Numbered from the stretch's first letter, positions 1 through 7,286 are shown. The stretch is DNA of 8,618 bases from Calditrichota bacterium (GCA_008501545.1 QQUM01000060.1:1-8618), one strand, 5' to 3'. Numbers and translations: made by a program. Notes: generated by a model from the sequence alone, not told the origin.

Positions 1-133
1 CACTTACGCCATTGCTGGTGTCGTCATCGTAATATGGGTTAGATAAGCGAACACGCAAACGCAGCTCATCAATAAGATGACTCATATCGAGTTCTGAAAT
101 TTCGTTAGGATAAACCTGAATTGAATTTGCCAT
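1..133 (-). CDS. Unrecognised protein, N-terminal fragment (44 codons, runs off the left edge)
   Basis: An open minus-strand frame starts with ATG at 133-131 and continues without a stop to the window edge. The visible protein begins MANSIQVYPNEISELD and then has an acidic and basic stretch (HLIDELRLRVRL, then NPYYDDD). It shows no signal peptide or membrane segment, so the product is probably cytoplasmic. A modest purine-rich ribosome site (AAGAGA) lies 4 bases before the ATG. Upstream of it is the long gene-poor stretch 134-892, so this gene probably has its own promoter there, transcribed leftward away from the lyase. I do not recognise the family, and 44 residues are too few to assign a function. 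The regular Ile/Leu/Asp/Glu spacing and the ribosome site argue that it is real, but the call rests on a short fragment. Confidence 0.6.
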   Translation of the reverse strand, partial: MANSIQVYPNEISELDMSHLIDELRLRVRLSNPYYDDDTSNGVS

Positions 134-193
134 TTTTCTCTTGTGTTTGAATAATTGATTTACTGGCTGTTTTGCTATTGATTTCAGCTCACA

Positions 194-385
194 CTATCCG
201 TCGCCTCCACTCAGTCTAAAGAGCACAGTGTGTTTACTCCATGCGGATGTCGTACCGTCACCGATAATTTCAATACTGGAATATGCTGTCCCACCTAATA
301 AATTACAATATTGCGGCACACCCAATTCCATGCAGACCAGGCTTTGCTGGCGGCCTGTGTTCCTGGGCGGAATCACACATTCCAT
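194..385 (-). other. Weak 63-codon ORF, possible small gene or gene remnant
   Basis: This minus-strand frame starts at ATG 385-383 and stops at 196-194, and an in-frame stop just upstream (400-398) limits it. The C-terminal half (GGTAYSSIEIIGDGTTSAW, then LFRLSGGDG) looks more like real protein than a random frame. It alternates hydrophobic and polar residues, as in a beta-rich tail domain. Against it, there is no Shine-Dalgarno sequence before the ATG, the N-terminal third has odd composition, and I recognise no family. It is oriented like the fragment at 1-133 and ends 60 bases before that gene. It could be a small gene in that operon, the 3' remnant of a larger gene, or chance. I list it because it is the only coding-like segment in this stretch. 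Confidence 0.2.
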
Positions 386-706
386 TTTATTGATTTTCTA
401 CAATTAACATACCATAACCTGTTTGCAAAATCAGAATAAGCAATCGTCTTTGAACATGAGTCCGGTCGCTGGATTTCCATACAGAGGACCAACATCCACA
501 AAATCCAAACGTGCTTACGCTCAAAATTCCCCCGGGAACGGATTATATTTTGCACAACTTTACTCTTTTAAAAAGAACGACTCTCCGGGCACAGCTCTTG
601 ACAAATATCGCAGGAATATCATTTCTACACCATGCTACTAAATTACCAAAACTGAAGTTGCACGTGAATTAAATTACACTCCTGAATTTGATACACACGC
701 CGTTCT

Positions 707-720
707 CCATTTTAAATTGG
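707..720. promoter_or_regulatory. AT-rich imperfect palindrome, possible operator
   Basis: CCATTTTAAATTGG is symmetric at 12 of 14 positions. It ends 32 bases upstream of the -24 element of the candidate sigma-54 promoter, a position where a regulator could bind. No family-specific consensus is recognised. Short AT-rich palindromes also arise by chance, so this is a weak suggestion. Confidence 0.2.
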
Positions 721-752
721 TTTTTTACCTGAAATAAAGTTGCCGATGCATT

Positions 753-768
753 TGGCACATCATTCGCA
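753..768 (+). promoter_or_regulatory. Candidate sigma-54 (RpoN) promoter for the lyase
   Basis: TGGCAC, five bases (ATCAT), then TCGCA closely matches the sigma-54 consensus TGGCAC-N5-TTGC. The diagnostic GG and GC dinucleotides sit exactly 10 bases apart (754-755 and 766-767), and only one position (TCGC for TTGC) departs from the core. Transcription would start near 779, leaving a leader of about 114 bases before the ATG at 893. If this is real, the lyase would need an enhancer-binding activator and would be switched on conditionally. No such activator is in the window. The only sigma-70-like alternative is a lone TATAAA at 836-841 without a fitting -35. Confidence 0.4.
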
Positions 769-880
769 TAATGTTGCGAAAAATATCAGGAAAATCACTG
801 TATTCCATACAATCAGCTTAAGAATTGCACGCAGTTATAAACGCTGCAAAAGCAGTGGAACAAACATCGTATCAACAAGT

Positions 881-884
881 GGAG
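881..884 (+). promoter_or_regulatory. Ribosome binding site fixing the lyase start
   Basis: GGAG lies 8 bases before the ATG at 893. The frame is open back to 740, but the ATG at 893 is the one that both has this site and places a signal peptide at the N-terminus. Confidence 0.75.
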
Positions 885-892
885 AAAACATC

Positions 893-3574
893 ATGAGATC
901 TATTGCAACGCTTTTATCCTTCTTCTTTTACTTAACGACGGGGGTAATGGGTGCTAATTTCAGCCCGAAAGTCAACTCCCCGCTGCAGCAAGGCAACCAC
1001 CCGCGTATTTTTGTTACACAGAATGACATCCCGGCTCTCCGGGAAAGAATAACCAAATATTACAAATCAGATTTTCAGACATTCGTTAACCATATGGACG
1101 CTGCCTACGGTGGATCCGGCGTGAGTTATTCTGAGTGGAATGACGTCTTTTGCGCCGGGCAAAGTTACGCGCTACTCTACCTGGTGGATCCAGCCACGAT
1201 ATCCGGCGTTTCCGCCTCCCATTCAAAAGAAGATTATGGCCGTAAAGCGCTGCAATATGCCGCACGCATTGCGAGTGGTCTTCCCCGAGATTTCAATGAA
1301 CAACACCATGGTCCCAGCACTCTGAGTTCAGATGAGGGTGGCGTTGGCAGTCTGGCTTTGCAGGTCATTTACGACTGGACATTTGATTTGTCCTCCCTTT
1401 CCGAGAAAAAAGCAATAGCTGACAGGCTCATTGCCATGTGGAATGTGCGCTACAATTCCGACAAAGTGAAACTCGAAAATCATTATGCAGCAAACGCGCA
1501 CATCTACGCTGGCGCACTCTGCTTTTACGGTGACCAGGAATTGGGGAGTTCCTACGTCAGCAAAGCACAGAATATGATGGATTCTTACGAAGATGTTTTT
1601 GTCCAACGGCAGATGGAAGTTTCTGAACGGATTTTCGAAGGCTCCAGTGACTGGATGGAAGGCGATGGCTACTCCCTGGATGGCTATACTGGCCTGATGT
1701 TCCTGGCAGCAGCGGCATCCAGCGCTGTTGGCGAAGATTACTTTGCGAAATATTCCTGGTTGCGTGAAGCCCCACATTATGTGTACAACACAATTTTTCC
1801 AAAACCATACAAAGGCACATATTACTATTGCCAACAAAACACCAGCCGTGTCGATGACCTTGATCACCATGGTTTGTCGTCGATTATGAATATGAGTGCG
1901 GCCCGTCTGGAAAACGTCGATCCGAACCTTGCTTCTTTTGCAGCGTGGTTTTGTGAAGAGAGCCAGTGGGGACATGAGGTCAACGAATATCGATATTACA
2001 GTCCGCATCTGTACGATTTCTTCTTCAAATTTATGTTTGGGAGCAAGCACATCGAACCGGCACCGCCCGAAGCCGCAGGAATCCCCCTGAGCAAACATCT
2101 TGGCCAAATGCACGCCATGCGTTCCGATCATGGTTATGATGATTATACATTTGTGCAGTTCTTTGCTCACAAATATTTTTACCCCAATGGACACAATGAA
2201 ATGGAAATGGGTGCGTTCAACATTCATCGTTTCGGTCCGCTGGCCATTGCAGCCTCGAATACAAAAGGTGGTCTCGATGGCGCCCCTCGTGTGCAAAGTG
2301 GCGGGAAAGATTTTTCCCTGAACAACACATTCGGTCTCGGTGATGCAGCCTACATCGATCCTGATGCCGGGAGAATTAATGAGGGAAACTCCGATCTGCC
2401 CGGCGATTTCGTTGATGGCAGTATTGCCCATGTCGGCGATGTCGAAGCGCGGGAGTACCGCCCGGATTGGCATGATTATATAAATTATAACTACACACGA
2501 AGCTACAAAGACGATGGTTCGGTCTCCCTGGCGCGGCGCGCCTTGGTCTACTTGCGTGGTGAAGTGAATCAGGAATATGTCGTTGTCATGGATCGTGTAC
2601 AAACCAATAAAACCAAAAAATTCATTCTGCATATTCCGGTGGAAGCTGAAGCAATCGGCGGCAGCTGGGGCGGTGGATCTGGTAATTTCAAACAGACCAG
2701 TGCCAAACAAGTACGAGTCACCAACAAAATAGATCAGGCCCACGGCGAAATGGTTGTTACAGCAGTTTCACCGGAAGATGCAACGTTTTACCAGGCAGGC
2801 GGGAATGGCAAAGAATGGGTCCTGGGTGATGGTTCACCTCTCTCCTATCGCGGTTCATTCGGTGAGGTTGGTGCCTATCTCTTGAGTGATCACACACTCC
2901 AAATTCGCTCGAACGCCAACCAGTTTCTCACAGTTATGCAAATCGGTGATGCAAACACCATGGGAAATGCCGCTTCTGTAGAAAAAATTCAAGGCAACAA
3001 TTACATCGGTGTCAATCTTGGTAAACAACGGATTGTTCTATTCAGTGATAGCGAAAGTAAAATTGAGAGTATCACTTATCACGTAAACAGCAACCAGACC
3101 ATGAAACACCTGCTCACAGAATTGCCGAAAAGTCGTGAAATTACAGTTAAGAAGAGCGGATCAGTGATTGCGGAAGGCTCAACCGGAGCGCACGGCGCAT
3201 TCTCTTTTGCCGACAATCCAGGGGGAGATGCATCTTATGCAGTCAGTATCGGTGGCGCGACATCAGGAGTGGACGAAGCGGAAAACGCCATTCCTGAGAA
3301 AATGCAACTGCACAATTATCCGAATCCTTTCAATCCGAGCACAACCATATCATTTAATTTGGTCCGGCAAGAGCAAGTGGAATTGAGCATTTACAACATG
3401 CTCGGTCAAAAAATTCGTACACTTATCAACAAGAATATGGGGACAGGGGAGCACAGCGTGAAATGGAGTGCAACCGACGACAAAAGCAGACCGGTTAGCA
3501 GTGGCGTTTATCTTTATAAGCTAAAAACCGCTTCAGGAAAAATCTTGCATAACAAAATGATATTGATGAAGTAA
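893..3574 (+). CDS. Secreted heparinase II/III-like polysaccharide lyase with a type IX sorting domain
   Basis: This 893-residue protein is predicted to be exported and to cleave an acidic polysaccharide by beta-elimination; the substrate cannot be told from sequence. Residues 1-20 form a signal peptide with a hydrophobic core and a likely cut after VMG. Residues about 35-390 look like the helical (alpha/alpha) toroid of the heparinase II/III and alginate lyase group, with Asn196-His197 and a Tyr-rich GDGYSLDGY segment (257-265) as catalytic candidates. Residues about 400-780 fit the beta-sandwich domain, with the hallmark GHNEMEMGAF (433-442, candidate catalytic His434) and YVVVMDRV (562-569). 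A linker leads to a C-terminal sorting domain (808-893: YPNPFNPSTTI, YNMLGQKIRTL, GVYLYKL), which normally directs type IX secretion and surface attachment. The start at 893 has GGAG 8 bases upstream; longer upstream starts would bury the signal peptide. The gene stands alone, with a terminator 44 bases after the stop. The residues matching heparinase II metal ligands appear replaced. The fold-level call is fairly sure; the exact family and activity are not. Confidence 0.82.
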   Translation: MRSIATLLSFFFYLTTGVMGANFSPKVNSPLQQGNHPRIFVTQNDIPALRERITKYYKSDFQTFVNHMDAAYGGSGVSYSEWNDVFCAGQSYALLYLVDPATISGVSASHSKEDYGRKALQYAARIASGLPRDFNEQHHGPSTLSSDEGGVGSLALQVIYDWTFDLSSLSEKKAIADRLIAMWNVRYNSDKVKLENHYAANAHIYAGALCFYGDQELGSSYVSKAQNMMDSYEDVFVQRQMEVSERIFEGSSDWMEGDGYSLDGYTGLMFLAAAASSAVGEDYFAKYSWLREAPHYVYNTIFPKPYKGTYYYCQQNTSRVDDLDHHGLSSIMNMSAARLENVDPNLASFAAWFCEESQWGHEVNEYRYYSPHLYDFFFKFMFGSKHIEPAPPEAAGIPLSKHLGQMHAMRSDHGYDDYTFVQFFAHKYFYPNGHNEMEMGAFNIHRFGPLAIAASNTKGGLDGAPRVQSGGKDFSLNNTFGLGDAAYIDPDAGRINEGNSDLPGDFVDGSIAHVGDVEAREYRPDWHDYINYNYTRSYKDDGSVSLARRALVYLRGEVNQEYVVVMDRVQTNKTKKFILHIPVEAEAIGGSWGGGSGNFKQTSAKQVRVTNKIDQAHGEMVVTAVSPEDATFYQAGGNGKEWVLGDGSPLSYRGSFGEVGAYLLSDHTLQIRSNANQFLTVMQIGDANTMGNAASVEKIQGNNYIGVNLGKQRIVLFSDSESKIESITYHVNSNQTMKHLLTELPKSREITVKKSGSVIAEGSTGAHGAFSFADNPGGDASYAVSIGGATSGVDEAENAIPEKMQLHNYPNPFNPSTTISFNLVRQEQVELSIYNMLGQKIRTLINKNMGTGEHSVKWSATDDKSRPVSSGVYLYKLKTASGKILHNKMILMK

Positions 3575-3617
3575 ACGATCGTCATCCCAGAAATTAAAGA
3601 AACTCTCCCGATACGAT

Positions 3618-3652
3618 AAAAAAGGTGAATGTACTCGTGCATTCACCTTTTT
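3618..3652. terminator. Bidirectional intrinsic terminator after the lyase
   Basis: The 8-bp stem GGTGAATG/CATTCACC (3624-3631 with 3640-3647) closes an 8-base loop. It is flanked by A6 on the left (3618-3623) and T5 on the right (3648-3652), so the pairing can extend to 13 bp. The U-run follows the hairpin on both strands. It lies 44 bases after the lyase stop and about 255 bases beyond the kinase stop on the other strand, so it can end both convergent transcripts. Confidence 0.88.
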
Positions 3653-3764
3653 ATTTGTACATATTGCCTCATCCGGACAGGATTGACGATCGACAAAGCT
3701 CGGTATTAACCGGATTTTTATCTGATTTCCGAAGAAGATCAACACATAATTCCCATGACATGTA

Positions 3765-3807
3765 TTGGTCTTCCTCCTGAAACAGCATAGGAAATCATGA
3801 AGACCAA
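3765..3807. repeat. Perfect 9-bp inverted repeat in the convergent spacer
   Basis: TTGGTCTTC (3765-3773) is mirrored exactly by GAAGACCAA (3799-3807), with 25 bases between. Inside it, TCCT (3775-3778) can pair with AGGA (3789-3792), giving a bulged stem-loop. No T-run follows on either strand, so it is not a standard terminator. It lies downstream of both convergent genes and could be a 3' mRNA structure, a protein-binding site or a mobile-element relic. No matching terminal repeats or transposase fragment are seen. Confidence 0.4.
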
Positions 3808-3864
3808 CGGCGCAATTACAATATAGAATTTTCTAGTTCTTCGAGGTTATCCAGGCGGGGGAAT

Positions 3865-3880
3865 AAATGGGGACGGTAAC
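3865..3880. repeat. GGGGACGGTAAC motif, possible REP/RAYT-type relic
   Basis: The string AAATGGGGACGGTAAC sits 28 bases beyond the kinase stop. It resembles sequences I recall near REP-associated Y1 tyrosine transposases (RAYTs) in many bacterial genomes. Only one copy is present and there is no transposase here, so calling it a relic rests on memory of the motif rather than on structure in this window. Confidence 0.2.
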
Positions 3881-3907
3881 GAAATCACTTTGAATTCGTG
3901 ATAAATA

Positions 3908-6900
3908 CTATGGTTTAGCAAAATGGGATAATGCTGCTTCGACCGCTTTGTTTAAAGCGGTTTCTTGTGCGGGATTGCAAAAATAAGCATCCGCACCTGC
4001 TTCGATATAGCGGTTGGCATCACCCGGTGTTTGCAAACTTGTCACGATGAAAATGGGAATATGCTGAACATCCTCTGTCGAACGTAAATTGCGTATCGTC
4101 TCGAATGTATTATTTCCGGTCAGCATGGCTTCAATCAAGATGAGTTGCGGCCGCTTTTGCAATGTCACCAGTTGTAGTTCGTGTGCATTTTTTATAACCT
4201 CCGTTCGAAAACCGGACTTTGCAAAATATTCCTGATGCAATTTTATATTAATCTCATTGCCCTCAACAAGAAAAACAAGCGGTTGTTCCTGGCCAAAATC
4301 ATAATTTCCATTGTGCAAATTAAGCACAGCAGGTTTCAAATCAAATCCACTTTCCTGCTCAACAGCATGGATGGATGCAGGATTTCTCCAGGGTAAGTTA
4401 ATTGTAAATTCACTTCCCTTCCCTGCTTCGCTCTGCAGTTGCACGCCACCGCCATGCAATTCAGCCAAACGCTTTACAAGCACCAGGCCCATACCTGTAC
4501 CCGAATGCGTACGTGCAAGACCTGCATCCAGCTGCACGAATGGATTAAACAATCGATGCATCTGTTCATCAGAAATACCAATTCCCGTATCCCAAACCGT
4601 AAAACGAATCTGCGACTCTTCCACACCTCCTGTAACTTTGATCCCGGTGGCACCCCCTTTTTCTGTAAATTTAATTGCATTGCTCAATAAATTAACAAGA
4701 ATCTGCTTAAAACGGCGCGTATCCGCCTCGACGATCTCCAGGTCCGGCATGCATTGTGTTTCAATGCTAATCCGTTTTTGCACCGCCATTTCAGAAACCA
4801 TTCGCACACTCGCTTCAATCACACTTTCAATGGAAGTCGGTGCGATATCCAGGTGAAAATTTCCGGCTTCAATACGGGACAGATCGAGAATGTCATTGAT
4901 AAGCGTCAATAAGTGCTTACCACTTTCGTCGATATTGGCAATTGCATCCCTTTGCTCATCATTCAGCGCACCGTACAAATCATCTTTTAGCGCCTCGCAT
5001 AATCCAATTATAATATTCAACGGTGTTCGAAATTCGTGGCTCATATTTGCCAAAAATTCATCTTTGGATTTGGCAGCATGCGCAAGTTCTCTGTTCGCAA
5101 CGAGCAGCTCCGCTGTTCGTTCCTTGACGCGTTTCGAAAGCAACGCCCTTTCATTCGCAAGTGCCTTTTCAGCAGCGTGCCGTTCGAGGAATTGACCGAT
5201 CTGACTACCGATGTCCGTCATTAATTGCGGCAAGGGTTCTGTTGTATTGATCTCGTTTTTGCTGAGCAGGAGAAAAATCCCGGAAGCTTCGCGCCCATTC
5301 AGAATTGGAAATATGAGTGCATCAATAAAGTGTGTGGACTGAAAAGAGAGGCACTTTTGCCATACCTGGCTCTCGTTAATTCTGGAAAAATGGACGGTCT
5401 CACCATTTTGCTCAATACGCTTCATGACATGGTCAAATAAATTTTGTTCATGCCGAATGATATCCTCGCGATTCAGGCTCAAAACATGTTTTCCTGCTCG
5501 CCAATTGTACATGTAGCTCATTCTACCCTCTGGCGCATCCCTCAGCCACACTTCAGCATAGGCACAGTGCAGCTGTTTGCCAAGCACATGTAAAAAACCT
5601 GGCATCGCAACTTTCAACGGTCGGCCATCGGAGATGATTTTGGTTATGGAGAACTGCAGGTTTTGTAAATTTTGCAGCCGTGTTCGTTCCGTCTTGTCAC
5701 GGGATGTGAAAAGAAAGGTTGTATCACCTTCATGATTGTCGATGGCTTTGCCAATCGTTTCGAGAATGCGCCAACTGCCGTCCCGGTGCCGAAAACGTAA
5801 TTGAAGTATTTTCTCCTTACCGGGATGTTTCAGCATTTCCCCGGTTTGGTGACGAATCCGTTCAATATCTGCATGGTGAATAAATTTAAAAACATTTCGA
5901 CCGGTTAAACCGCCTGCAGGATAACCGAGTATTTTTTTCATCGCCGGATTATCGAACTGCACACGCCCCTTAAAATCATGGATAGAAATAATATCTGACG
6001 CATTGCGAACCAAAGAACGAAAATGCTGTTCGCTTCGCTGCAACGCATACTTTGCTTTCATGTGAGCGGTAATATCGCTGAAGTACCAGACACGGCCAAA
6101 ATATTCCCCCCGCTCACTAAAGACTGGTGCGCTGTAACTTTCGTATATTTTGTCGTCTTTTAAATCGAGCACGTTTTGGGAGCGTTCGAACTTATTATCG
6201 TATAAGTAATATATCTCTTCAATAAAATGGGTTGGATCAATTAGCTTGCTTGCAAGAATACCGAGAATTGCTTCGGCATCGCAATACTGCATCTCCCTTT
6301 CGGAAAGGTGCCATAATTTCAACAATTTCTTGTTGTATGTAAACAACTCATGTTCATCTAAAATGACCAGAATGCCATCATTCGCTGCATTTGTCAGGCA
6401 TTCGAGCACGCTTGTTCGATAGCTGAGTGTTTCCCGCAATTTTTCCAAACGTTTAATATTGCGGGAGTAAAATATGAGCAATGCAGCGGCCACAAGAACC
6501 AGGCAGGAAGTAATCAAGACAAGAACGTTTAATTGATTCCACTTGCGTGAAATGCTGGACAGAATATCATTAAGTTGATGACGAAGCAGCTTCTCGACAA
6601 CGCGTAAATCGATAAGAAGTGCAAACATGTCGTCGGGAGAAACAACCCCATGTCCATTGATTCTCGATTGTTTTGTTTTTGCTTTATTTAGGGAATCAAA
6701 ATAAATCCGGAGAATCGTTGAATCGGTGCGGGCCATGGATTGCTGATAGAGTGTTTTTTGGGGGTCATCATCTTCAAATATGGCCAATTTTTCCTGTAGC
6801 CGTGCACGGATTGGCGTCCATCTTTTAAAGAGCTGCTCAACGTTGTTATCCGTTTCCCCGATACGGTCCTGTGATGAACGCAGCCAGGAATCCAATGAAA

Positions 6901-7048
6901 GCAAGCTGTTTCCAAGACGCGTTAAATCTGCGGCTTCCTTTTGCAGCGATTGGGTTGTAAATACCAGCCAAACACTCCACAAGATGAAGAGCAGGGCTGA
7001 ACCAACGACGAATTTTTTCCATAAAGGGGCCGAAAAACCGATGCGCAT
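3908..7048 (-). CDS. Membrane hybrid sensor histidine kinase (PAS-PAS-GAF-HisKA-HATPase) with a degenerate receiver
   Basis: This 1046-residue inner-membrane kinase should sense a signal, autophosphorylate on His and pass the signal on. TM helices at about 11-31 and 174-194 flank a roughly 140-residue extracytoplasmic helical sensor. There is no clear HAMP. PAS domains follow at about 212-330 (ending YFSDITAHM) and 340-458 (NASDIISIHDFKGRV), then a GAF-like domain at about 465-622 and a coiled coil (622-660). HisKA has the H box NMSHEFRTPLN with His671. The ATPase domain shows the N box (LVNLLSNAIKFT, Asn786/Asn790), G1 DTGIGI (820-825) and G2 GTGMGL (850-855), so the kinase core looks intact. 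The C-terminal receiver (about 923-1042) is degenerate: VEGNEIN replaces VEDNEIN, Glu973 sits where the phospho-acceptor Asp belongs, and Asn1025 replaces the conserved Lys. No HPt domain or separate response regulator is present in the window. The start has AGGA 8 bases upstream. The gene diverges from the exonuclease gene and converges on the lyase. The signal and target are unknown. Confidence 0.92.
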   Translation of the reverse strand: MRIGFSAPLWKKFVVGSALLFILWSVWLVFTTQSLQKEAADLTRLGNSLLSLDSWLRSSQDRIGETDNNVEQLFKRWTPIRARLQEKLAIFEDDDPQKTLYQQSMARTDSTILRIYFDSLNKAKTKQSRINGHGVVSPDDMFALLIDLRVVEKLLRHQLNDILSSISRKWNQLNVLVLITSCLVLVAAALLIFYSRNIKRLEKLRETLSYRTSVLECLTNAANDGILVILDEHELFTYNKKLLKLWHLSEREMQYCDAEAILGILASKLIDPTHFIEEIYYLYDNKFERSQNVLDLKDDKIYESYSAPVFSERGEYFGRVWYFSDITAHMKAKYALQRSEQHFRSLVRNASDIISIHDFKGRVQFDNPAMKKILGYPAGGLTGRNVFKFIHHADIERIRHQTGEMLKHPGKEKILQLRFRHRDGSWRILETIGKAIDNHEGDTTFLFTSRDKTERTRLQNLQNLQFSITKIISDGRPLKVAMPGFLHVLGKQLHCAYAEVWLRDAPEGRMSYMYNWRAGKHVLSLNREDIIRHEQNLFDHVMKRIEQNGETVHFSRINESQVWQKCLSFQSTHFIDALIFPILNGREASGIFLLLSKNEINTTEPLPQLMTDIGSQIGQFLERHAAEKALANERALLSKRVKERTAELLVANRELAHAAKSKDEFLANMSHEFRTPLNIIIGLCEALKDDLYGALNDEQRDAIANIDESGKHLLTLINDILDLSRIEAGNFHLDIAPTSIESVIEASVRMVSEMAVQKRISIETQCMPDLEIVEADTRRFKQILVNLLSNAIKFTEKGGATGIKVTGGVEESQIRFTVWDTGIGISDEQMHRLFNPFVQLDAGLARTHSGTGMGLVLVKRLAELHGGGVQLQSEAGKGSEFTINLPWRNPASIHAVEQESGFDLKPAVLNLHNGNYDFGQEQPLVFLVEGNEINIKLHQEYFAKSGFRTEVIKNAHELQLVTLQKRPQLILIEAMLTGNNTFETIRNLRSTEDVQHIPIFIVTSLQTPGDANRYIEAGADAYFCNPAQETALNKAVEAALSHFAKP

Positions 7049-7245
7049 TGCGACTTTCCTGGCAGATTTATTTTTAAATGAGATTTACCCAAATTAAGTG
7101 TACAAGCAATACCATGCCGTTTGCGAAAGCGGGATATTGTCATCGTGCCTTTTATCAAAAGTTTCATATTTTTTTGGATGGAATATCTGTAAATCCCGAA
7201 TGCAATTCACAGCAAAACACAGAATAGTTGCTTATGATGAAAACA

Positions 7246-7274
7246 TTGATAACTTTAATAAAAGATTGTATTAA
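7246..7274 (+). promoter_or_regulatory. Candidate sigma-70-type promoter for the YhaM-like gene
   Basis: TTGATA (7246-7251, 5 of 6 to TTGACA), a 17-base spacer, then TATTAA (7269-7274, 4 of 6 to TATAAT). A start near 7281 would give a leader of only about 16 bases that just includes the ribosome site. Housekeeping promoters in this lineage may differ from the E. coli consensus, so this is moderate evidence. Confidence 0.45.
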
Positions 7275-7286
7275 CATAAGAAAAAT

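Larger units (their letters stand above)
134..892. other. Gene-poor intergenic region between two divergent genes
   Basis: About 760 bases separate the left minus-strand gene from the lyase start at 893. Apart from the weak ORF at 194-385, I see no frame with both a ribosome site and coding-like composition. The frames at 373-555 (minus) and 423-641 (plus) read as noise. The stretch holds a near-palindrome TTCCC-CC-GGGAA (527-538), an imperfect palindrome CCATTTTAAATTGG (707-720, 12 of 14 positions symmetric), and a candidate sigma-54 promoter (753-768). The right third is the likely control region of the lyase. The left and middle parts may be decayed coding sequence or control regions for the leftward gene. 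Confidence 0.5.

Noticed and set aside
154..396. Three copies of ATTGATTT (154-161, 177-184, 389-396) as a possible repeat family
   Set aside because: They are eight-base AT-rich strings with irregular spacing, easily explained by base composition.
373..555. 60-codon minus-strand ORF
   Set aside because: Its composition is unlike a real protein (Trp, Cys and Arg scattered), and it has no family resemblance.
598..603. Perfect TTGACA (-35-like) in the intergenic region
   Set aside because: No TATAAT-like hexamer lies 15-19 bases downstream; the nearest, TATCAT at 617, is only 13 bases away.
423..641. 72-codon plus-strand ORF starting with TTG
   Set aside because: It has no ribosome site, a random-looking composition, and no recognisable domain.
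740..892. Possible 51-residue N-terminal extension of the lyase
   Set aside because: It would place the signal peptide internally and overlap the candidate promoter; the ATG at 893 has its own GGAG site.
1328..2743. 471-codon minus-strand ORF opposite the lyase gene
   Set aside because: It is fully antisense to a gene with clear domains, has a Cys/His/Ile-rich composition without recognisable motifs, and reflects codon bias of the sense strand.
4311..4856. 181-codon plus-strand ORF within the kinase gene
   Set aside because: It is antisense to the conserved ATPase domain and is Cys/Ser/Pro-rich without motifs.
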